From Bidens hawaiensis (Eukaryota; Streptophyta; Magnoliopsida; Asterales; Asteraceae): a stretch of 64,000 bases of DNA. The notes beneath the pieces are model-generated. The model made no database searches. It was not told where the DNA came from and saw only the letters and a list, made by a program, of their open reading frames with translations. The DNA is taken from NCBI GenBank assembly GCA_021521415.1, contig JAIQDT010007684.1, forward strand, positions 34,971-98,970, given 5' to 3'. A program made the translations under genes and the position numbers. Shown piece by piece: positions 58,490 through 64,000 of the stretch. How positions within the stretch are numbered: position 1 is the stretch's first letter; every line of letters begins with the position of its first letter.

Positions 58490-58850
58490 CCACCACCATC
58501 GTCTTTGCCACCGCAACAACGCCCGCCTAACCCCACTGTCACCACCACTACCACTACTGTTGCCTGACCACCAACACCACCGTCGCCGCCACCATCATTG
58601 TTGTCGTTTCCGCCACCACTACCATCCTGTCCATTGCTATTTTTTATGTTTAGGATAAGGATGGTTTTATAATCTCTATTTCATTCATGTTTTTTTTTGC
58701 TACCAAACAACATAACATAATAATTCATTATATTCTTGCTGGTTAACCAAACAAGACAAATAAATGATATTCATATGTTTCATTTCATTGTCCATTCAAT
58801 TCCTTTCTCATTCCATTCCCCCAGCCAAATAAACCCTAATATATTAGAAA
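58490..58850. other. CCA/CCG-rich sequence, right half, then A/T-rich spacer
   Basis: This continues the low-complexity triplet run interrupted by the solo LTR to about 58640. A spacer with no coding potential follows. Confidence 0.5.
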
Positions 58851-59127
58851 CAATGTTGTTGAGATCGGATCGGTCCAACCAGTATTTAGTCTACTGACCG
58901 GTACGGTTCTATGCAGTTCACTCGGCTATCAAAAAACCGACCGGTTCGAACCAGTTCGATGGTCTGGCCAGAAAATCGGATCAGTTGGAGCTGTTTACTA
59001 TAAAAAATAATATTTTTTTTAATCTTTTTTTTAAGCCTTAAACTGTCTTTTTTTTAGACAAAACTTGTTCAACCGGTAAACCAATTGCCTGTTCGATTCA
59101 CTATTTGATCAGAATATGAAAACATTG
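58851..59127. mobile_element. Small inverted-repeat element (MITE-like)
   Basis: A 277-bp unit begins caatgttgttgagatcgg and ends gaatatgaaaacattg, imperfect inverted ends (CAATGTTTTCA type). It has several gaccggt / aaccggt blocks within. A related end (caatgttttcagaacc) occurs at 48116. A TSD is not clear. No coding. Confidence 0.45.
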
Positions 59128-60300
59128 ATTGGAAGAGTCATATGTTGAAGATGACCCATATACGTCATGAAATTTGAGTCATTTAAAGAGGAATTGACTG
59201 AAGGTGTTAAGTCTAAAACAAGTAAGACGTATCTCTGAGTTAATAATAAATAAGTATCGGGGTTAGTGAAATAGACGTAAATTGCAAGATTCGGAAACCT
59301 CACGGGTCCAGATGTTAAAAATAAAGTTATTTTACTAAAGCTGCGTAACTTATCAAAACTCAAGGACGTAAATGACATTTAACTCCTTTTTTAAGTTATT
59401 TTTATAGTGCTTACTAATTTTATTTACGATATATGACTGATACCATTAACACCGACCGCAGTCGTGTCAATTTTCCGCCGTAAACGCGGTTTTTATTCTT
59501 GTTTTTAACTTTTTTTTCATGTTATTTTTAAGGCTTATTAATTTACGTTTATAATTTAGTGCCGACACCGATCGAATTCATGTCAATTCTCCGTTGCAAT
59601 GCACAATTTTTTTCCTTCTGTTTCAAATATTTTATTTTGATGTATTTGGGTGTAACTAAATATTTATTTGCGTTTAGTGTCGATGTTGGAATTTAATACC
59701 GACTGAATTCGCAACCCAATGTCTTTGGATTGAGCATTAGCGAATTTATTTTTTGGTTTCGTTTCACAAGGGCTTTCTCAGCCAACAACACATCATTTTA
59801 AATATGTATTTTTATTATAAAATACATGAGTGTTAATATGATTGTTTTTTTTGGGTTTATTATCGTTATCGTTACGAAATTAACCAACACCGAACAAATT
59901 CACCTCGATGAGCTACTGAAACGCGACGGATTTTGATATTACTTAAGTTCAATAAAAAAAAGTACGTACATGTTTGAAATTGAGTTTGAAAAATGTTTAT
60001 TGGCTTTTTAATGTTTTTATAAAGCCCATAAGCCAAAATGTGTTCAGCAATCACAAAATTCTTTTTATTTTAAGTTTTTGAAAAAATTAAAAAGCAATAT
60101 TCTAAAAGTCCTAAATTAAAACACCAATAAATCAATAAAATTTTTCAAAATAAATAGCAAACATGCCATAAATAAAATGTTTTTTCGTTGAATAAAATTA
60201 TAACTGTTGTAGTGTTAAGATGAACAAAAATGGGAATATGTTCGAGGAATAAAGCAAGAGTGTCGATGACATTTACCTCGAACAAACAGAAATCAATACT
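59128..60300. other. A/T-rich intergenic sequence with degenerate repeats
   Basis: No gene. At about 59449, 59562 and 59697 short imperfect repeats of the form accgac/tcg...gtcaat...ccg(c/t)(c/t)g occur, possibly remnants of Helitron-like or LTR ends. Minus-strand open stretches 59109-59378 and 59872-60054 show no domain. The last part is the distal upstream region of the gene at 60456. Confidence 0.5.
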
Positions 60301-60311
60301 GGTTCACTATT

Positions 60312-60455
60312 TGAGAAAATATAATAACAATAATAATAATACCACTAGTAATAATAATAATAATAATAATAATTGATATCAACACTCTCCTTCCTTGTCT
60401 TCTTCTCTGCTCATCAACACTACCTCCGTCGTTTCTCTCTCTCACACACAAGTGA
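60312..60455 (+). promoter_or_regulatory. Proximal upstream region and 5' leader of the DUF1645 gene
   Basis: A TATA-like aaatataataac near 60316 is followed by two (TAA/AAT)n microsatellite runs (60325-60340 and 60350-60374) and then a pyrimidine-rich stretch (60380-60450, tctccttcc, tttctctctctc) typical of plant core promoters and 5' leaders. The transcription start cannot be placed from sequence alone. Confidence 0.45.
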
Positions 60456-61445
60456 ATGGAAGACGAGCCAGGCAACAACAATGGCGCAGATCTCAATGAG
60501 GACTTCGACAGCGCCTGCTCGACGCCGTTCGTTAGTGCTCCATCTAGTCCCGGCCGCGGTGGCGGTTTTTTCTACAGCGCTCCGGCGAGTCCTATCCACT
60601 TCATGCTTTCCTCAAGCTCTTCGTATCTGGACTCCTCAAATGCTTCTGCTCCAGTAGAAGGAGGCTTTGAGTTTGATTTCACGGCGAAGCGAGCAGCAGT
60701 TCCGATTGGATCCATGACGTCAGCCGACGAGCTGTTCTTGAACGGACAGATCCGGCCGATGAAGCTCTCGTCTCACCTGCAACGGCCTCAGGTGCTTGCT
60801 CCATTGCTTGATGAGAATGATTTAGAAAATGATGATGATGATGAGAATGAGAATACGCTCAGCAGCAGAGGTAGAGATTCCAAGATGAGTTCCAGATCTA
60901 AGTCGTTAAGGAGACGCGCCAGATCTATGTCGCCGCCGTTACGCACTGCCGACGCGTTTCAATGGCTGGATGAAGGAGAGCCGGTAGAAATTATCTGTGA
61001 CAAGTCAGAAGATGATCAGGTAAAACCTAGCGACGGTGAAGGTGAATCTTGTAGGTCGTCATCCGTTGGCAGGAGCTCAAAACGTTGGGTCTTTTTGAAG
61101 GTATTTCTGTACAGAAGCAAAAGCGAAGGACGAAGCGCTGGAAATCACAAATTCTGGACCTCCTTATCCTTCTCTCCTAACAGCAACAGCAAGGAGAAGA
61201 AATCAACCGCTGTAGTAGAGGCCGTGAAACGGAAGCCGGTGAATGGCGTTGGGATGAAACCAAGAGTCGCGCGTTCAGCTCACGAGCTGCATTACACAAC
61301 CAATCGAGCACAAGCGGAGGAGCTGAGGAGGAAGACCTATTTACCCTACAAGCAAGGTCTATTGGGATGCTTAGGCTTTAGCTCCAAAAGCTACGGCGCC
61401 ATGAACGGCTTCGCTAGGGCTTTGAATCCTGTATCATCCAGGTAA
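60456..61445 (+). CDS. DUF1645 family protein, intronless
   Basis: A complete frame of 329 codons from ATG at 60456 to TAA at 61443-61445. Conserved blocks in order: F-V-S-A-P-S-S-P-G-R (25-34) and Y-S-A-P-A-S-P-I-H-F-M (40-50); F-E-F-D-F (71-75); S-A-D-E-L-F-L-N-G-Q-I-R-P-M-K (89-103); an Asp/Glu-rich run (119-132); a basic R-S-K-S-L-R-R-R-A-R-S-M-S-P-P block (147-161); R-W-V-F-L-K...Y-R-S-K-S-E-G-R (210-226); and a strongly conserved C-terminus from S-A-H-E-L-H-Y (274) to A-L-N-P-V-S-S (322-328). This block order is what I know as DUF1645, a plant-only family whose rice members have been linked to stress tolerance and grain length. The biochemical role is unknown; the basic block could be a nuclear signal. 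No membrane segment or signal peptide. GC content is clearly above the surroundings. This is the only gene here with all signs of being a working host gene. Confidence 0.93.
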   Translation: MEDEPGNNNGADLNEDFDSACSTPFVSAPSSPGRGGGFFYSAPASPIHFMLSSSSSYLDSSNASAPVEGGFEFDFTAKRAAVPIGSMTSADELFLNGQIRPMKLSSHLQRPQVLAPLLDENDLENDDDDENENTLSSRGRDSKMSSRSKSLRRRARSMSPPLRTADAFQWLDEGEPVEIICDKSEDDQVKPSDGEGESCRSSSVGRSSKRWVFLKVFLYRSKSEGRSAGNHKFWTSLSFSPNSNSKEKKSTAVVEAVKRKPVNGVGMKPRVARSAHELHYTTNRAQAEELRRKTYLPYKQGLLGCLGFSSKSYGAMNGFARALNPVSSR

Positions 61446-62763
61446 TTAAGAAATACCTATCATTATTATTATTATTATTATTATGTTAATCTTCATGTTT
61501 ATGAGTTTATTATGATCATGTTCAAGTTTGTGATTGTATAAAAAAAAATTAGTTAAAAATTTCTGTTTGATTTTGGATGTTTCATGTTAATGTTAAGCAG
61601 TGAATGTATCTATATATTTGAATGCTTAATTCAACAATTTCATTTCATTTCATTTTTTCATGTCCCCTTAATTTGGTTATTATCATCTTCAACTTATTAT
61701 TATATTTTATGAGTTGAAGAGAGTGACAACTCAATTTCTGTTATGATTGCATCTGTCATCATCTTTGTTGCTGGAATTACGGTATTAAAAAACTCCTTGT
61801 GCTGTTGCAATTGCTAGTACTTGATGCCTTGATAGTTGTATTGTAACATGGTGGTTCCCCTTGTCCTATTAAAGTTGTGACAAAGCACTTCATAGTTTTG
61901 GAGTTTTTCTTGTTTGTAAAATTAAAGTAAAGTCTTTTTCCACTTTATGATATTTTCGGTTTCCCATTTGGATAGAATCATCCCTTTTTTGATACATAAA
62001 ATATGGGGATAAAAGTTATTTTAATAATTACCTTTTTTTTAGAATTTACTTTTTGTTCTTTTCCAATAATATGACTTTAATTAATTCAAATATAGTTAGA
62101 TAAACACATAAAAGAAGATAGATTATTACAATTTAGGCCCACTTTCAAACAACCTATTTCAAGGCTTGTGAATTGATACGAAATCTTGTGTCAAATTACT
62201 AATCTAATGTGTTTGTTCAAAGTGTAAGAACTTCTTTAGTTTTAATGTATTTCTTTTTAGCATAAAACGTAAATTTATAGCTCAAAATATTTGGGAAATT
62301 TTGGCTTACCTTAGTAAGAATCTACATTGGATAATTAAAGACATTTTATTTGGGTCGATTCAAATCATTGTGTTGTTTATATATATATCTTTGAAATTTA
62401 CGACTTCAAGTTCATAAAAAAAGAAAAGGGTGAAAGTCTATATCCTCCGTCTATAAGATATATTTGGTAATATTATACGGTTAACGTGATCTGAGTGAGT
62501 TGAATGATGGAAGCTTTAACGTTAAACGTTTTCAAAAAAACACATTTTTTTTATCTGCAACCTAGCAACAAAGATAAAATCCGAAAGAATAGAACTAACA
62601 TCCGGTCATTCATCTTCATTAATTTGTGTGCTTTGTCTAATATGAACTTATGACTTTATATTTGGTTGTCCGGGTTGAGAGTTACCCGATTGTCACCCGC
62701 CCTTTGACTGTTACAACTTACATTCAAGCTCGTTTAACCGTAGAGTTTTCCTTTCATTCTGTA
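61446..62763 (+). other. 3' flank of the DUF1645 gene, then A/T-rich intergenic sequence
   Basis: An (ATT)n run of about eight units (61460-61484) sits 15 bases after the stop. T-rich sequence with aataaa-like signals follows. No other gene or repeat border is visible up to 62763. Confidence 0.5.
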
Positions 62764-63060
62764 CAGGGGAGGCTCAGAGGGTGTGCGAGTCGCACCATCG
62801 GCCGGGGCACATAAATTTCGGGGACACAAACTTTTTTATACATTTTGCATATATATGTTTTTCGGTGTTAAAAATAAGGTTATTTGCAATGGTTTATGAG
62901 ATAACTACATGCTTTGAATGGTTTTATTTATAATAAATCGGTCAATAAAAGTTTTATCCATGTATATTAGCGAATAAAAAAATAACGCTAAGGCCTATGG
63001 GCCTTTTCATTTTGACTCGGGGAAGGATTTAAATTCTCGGAGACGTCCGTGATTCTATAA
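62764..63060. mobile_element. Possible degenerate hAT-type element end
   Basis: The stretch starting caggggaggctcagaggg, followed by ggccggggcacataaatttcgg, resembles the CAGGGGCGG-type start of a common plant hAT-derived repeat. A second end and a TSD are not found, so this is a remnant at best. The 63061-63588 interval to its right is A/T-rich without features. Confidence 0.3.
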
Positions 63061-63588
63061 ACATTGTGTTAAAAACGAACAACGTTATTGTATTTAGGGT
63101 AGGAGATTTTTAATATTTCAGCATCTTTTCTATGGACAAATAGAAGGATTTGGAATTTTAATTGTTAAAATGGGTGATGGTAATAGTTAAGATGGATAAG
63201 ATTGATTAACACAAGTGGGTCATTGTTGTAATTAAGTGTCAAGAACCCCACACATCGCATATGCATGTACAGTTGATGGTATGGTCATGTCATATAGAAC
63301 TGATGTTAACAACTTCAACTTTATTGCAGAATTAATAAACGAATAGATATTAAATGATAATAATATTCGGTTGGTACATAACAAGTGATGTGCATGTGCT
63401 AGTGTCTTGGACTGGAACTAGTATTTTATAATATAAAATTAGATGATCCAAAAATATTTATTGCATAATGTAAATTGGGTAATCGTCATCACAACTTTTT
63501 CTACAAGTGCATATTGTGTTCTTGAAGCATGAAACAAAATTTTAAAATAATTTATATCTGCACATTAGATTTGTAATACTCTCATGTG

Positions 63589-64000
63589 TAGAGGTAAAAA
63601 AAAACTCGGAACCGGACTCGAAATAAAAATCTGGAACCGGATTTTTAATACCCGAATTCGTACACGAACCTACCCGTAGGGTACGGATAGGGTACGCATT
63701 TTGGCACTAAAACCCGAACCCGACCCGATTTGTACCCAGTAATACCCGAAAACCCAAACCGGTTCCATACCCGGACCCGGGTTTTTCAATACCCAAAACC
63801 GGGTATTTCAAATACCCGATGGATACCCGATAAATACCTTAAAAATATCCGAAAAATACCCCTAAATAGTGCAAACTTAAAAAAAAAAATTCAATCTATA
63901 CCCGAAAAAAATCCGGAAAAAGCCCAAAAACTCGTAAATAGGGTTATTTCAATACCCAATGATAGGGTATTAAATTCCTGGTTTTAGATTACCTGGTTCT
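63589..64000. mobile_element. Left end of a hAT-like element running off the right edge
   Basis: TAGAGGTAAAAAAAA at 63589 resembles the hAT terminus TAGAGGTGCACAAA. It is followed by a subterminal zone rich in accggat, acccgaa and aaccggttcc motifs like those of the hAT at 54019-55284. The candidate 8-bp target is ctcatgtg (63581-63588). The other end is outside the window. The open stretch 63730-63987 is made only of these repeats and is not a gene. Confidence 0.55.

Noticed and set aside
60373..60657. A second frame overlapping the start of the DUF1645 gene
   Set aside because: It is an alternative frame over high-GC coding sequence; the 329-codon frame carries all the conserved family blocks.
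62764..63060. A complete hAT or MITE element after the DUF1645 gene
   Set aside because: Only one end-like sequence is visible; no inverted partner or TSD was found, so only a remnant is listed.
63730..63987. An 85-codon open frame rich in N-P-x-R and Y-P
   Set aside because: It is composed of acccgaa / aaccgg subterminal repeats of a hAT-like element.

Overview
This window is a stretch of plant nuclear genome, almost certainly from a eudicot. The evidence is plant Ty1/copia and Ty3/gypsy (Tekay and Athila type) retrotransposons, Helitrons, hAT and Mutator-like transposons, and one clear plant-only gene of the DUF1645 family. An Asteraceae source is plausible but the sequence alone does not prove it. 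No bacterial, organellar, rRNA, tRNA or CRISPR features were seen. About 95 % of the window is mobile-element sequence.

Left part (1 to about 37.5 kb): a deep nest. An old minus-strand copia element (outer copia; 5' LTR 37337-37504, gag pieces 34987-37200, integrase-side pieces 496-2147) was entered by a plus-strand copia element (inner copia, 2148-34981). The inner copia was in turn entered by three elements: a partly deleted Tekay-type gypsy (2670-8281, TSD tagat), a solo LTR in its integrase (13312-13681, TSD agaat/agaac), and an Athila-type gypsy (14033-32931, TSD ttgat). The 5' LTR of the Athila holds a complete, young Tekay element (14600-24044, TSD aaagg) with an uninterrupted gag-pol frame of about 1,500 codons on the minus strand. 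Another minus-strand copia LTR sits at the left edge.

Middle part (37.5 to 47 kb): a minus-strand gypsy-type derivative with two LTRs (37505-40463 and 44756-47010), a primer site, a polypurine tract and gag, but no pol. Its left LTR carries a 1,197-bp Mutator-like element with a 9-bp TSD and gene-like cargo. A short Helitron lies in its leader.

Right-middle part (47 to 56 kb): a Helitron cluster. Three 3' termini lie at 50115 (+), 50136 (-) and 55338 (+), with intron-containing gene fragments between them. A 1,266-bp hAT with an 8-bp TSD, keeping only a BED-finger reading frame, sits inside the last one.

Right part (56 to 64 kb): a 2.2-kb gypsy solo LTR (56278-58484, TSD caaca), a small inverted-repeat element, then the only convincing host gene, an intronless DUF1645 gene (60456-61445, +). 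Degenerate hAT-type ends follow, the last running off the right edge.

The retrotransposon genes copy their own elements; only the Tekay at 14600-24044 looks complete. The DUF1645 gene is the one likely functional cellular gene. All boundaries, TSDs and differences were read by eye.
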